Source of the DNA: JAVBQL01 sp031549085
GTDB lineage: Bacteria; Spirochaetota; GWE2-31-10; MWDO01
Direction: 5' to 3'
NCBI GenBank assembly: GCA_031549085.1
Contig: JAVBQL010000013.1
Location: forward strand, 186,001 to 250,000
Length of the DNA stretch: 64,000 bases
A program made the position numbers and the translations under genes. The notes under the pieces are model-generated. The model was not told the DNA's origin. It made no database searches and saw only the letters and a list, made by a program, of their open reading frames with translations. Within the stretch, counting starts at the first letter, position 1; each line of letters opens with the position of its first letter. This document shows positions 63,918 to 64,000 of this stretch, in pieces.

Positions 63918-64000
63918 ATATATATATCCTCCAAGAGTAAAAATAATACTTTTTTGATTGATAGAGAACAAGTATAACATACATTTTCAAAAAAAACTAC

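Overview
The window is strongly A+T-rich bacterial chromosome with no rRNA, tRNA, CRISPR array, prophage or recognisable insertion sequence. It most resembles a low-GC, anaerobic or microaerophilic member of the Spirochaetota. Supporting signs are a complete bat operon, a two-domain ThyX, a long CheA with its own STAS partner, a methyl-accepting chemotaxis protein, the [FeFe]-hydrogenase maturase HydF, WG-repeat proteins and a 588-aa protein that looks like the spirochaetal DUF5312 family. Genus cannot be fixed by eye.

Layout. 0-9.7 kb: end of an unknown gene, ligA, two-domain thyX, an exported M23 peptidase, a solitary leuA with a possible leucine-rich leader peptide, an mcp and an alpha/beta hydrolase. 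9.8-15.1 kb (minus strand): batA, a batB/batC fusion, batD and batE. 15.5-23.4 kb: a small membrane protein, a degenerate SIR2-like protein, the clpA / zinc-ribbon-like / aat cluster (N-degron proteolysis) and a 15-repeat WG protein. At 23.53 kb there is a perfect parS palindrome just upstream of dnaN; genes to its left are mostly on the minus strand, and a long plus-strand run lies from 30 to 40 kb, so the replication origin may be close. 25-30 kb: phosphoesterase, GH13 amylase and a TetR regulator, the last two sharing an operator. 30-37.5 kb: HD-GYP-like protein, hydF, and a compact plus-strand operon (corA-like, propeller-like membrane protein, HD protein, unknown). 37.5-41.5 kb: a perfect 34-bp inverted repeat, a small membrane coiled-coil protein, a tandem pair of WG-repeat paralogues and recF. 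41.6-55.7 kb: scattered housekeeping genes (GNAT, hisD, M49-like peptidase, DUF2971, hisIE-like, pyrC, truA, DUF5312-like, rhodanese, cinA, a KamA-like radical SAM enzyme, yigZ). 55.7-64 kb (minus strand): GGDEF/EAL protein, SurA-like chaperone, STAS-cheA, tandem phosphoribosyltransferase, TPR protein.

The most unusual DNA is a family of at least nine long palindromic intergenic elements, about 130-390 bp each. They share ends containing a TTACTTATCAGTA / TACTGACAAGTAA box, a GAGCGAATG / CATTCGCTC box, purine-rich and pyrimidine-rich arms, and a GC-rich apical hairpin of the form TAGGCTGGGGT / ACCCCNCCTA. Two copies carry the same insertion at the apex, holding a GCGTGCCACGTC box that also occurs alone at two other places. 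The elements sit only between genes and look like MITE- or REP-like sequences without a transposase in the window.

Promoters of sigma70 type are readable in several places, usually with strong Shine-Dalgarno sequences. recF and tetR appear to be leaderless or nearly so. Starts were chosen from ribosome-binding sites, which moves several genes inside the longest open frame.
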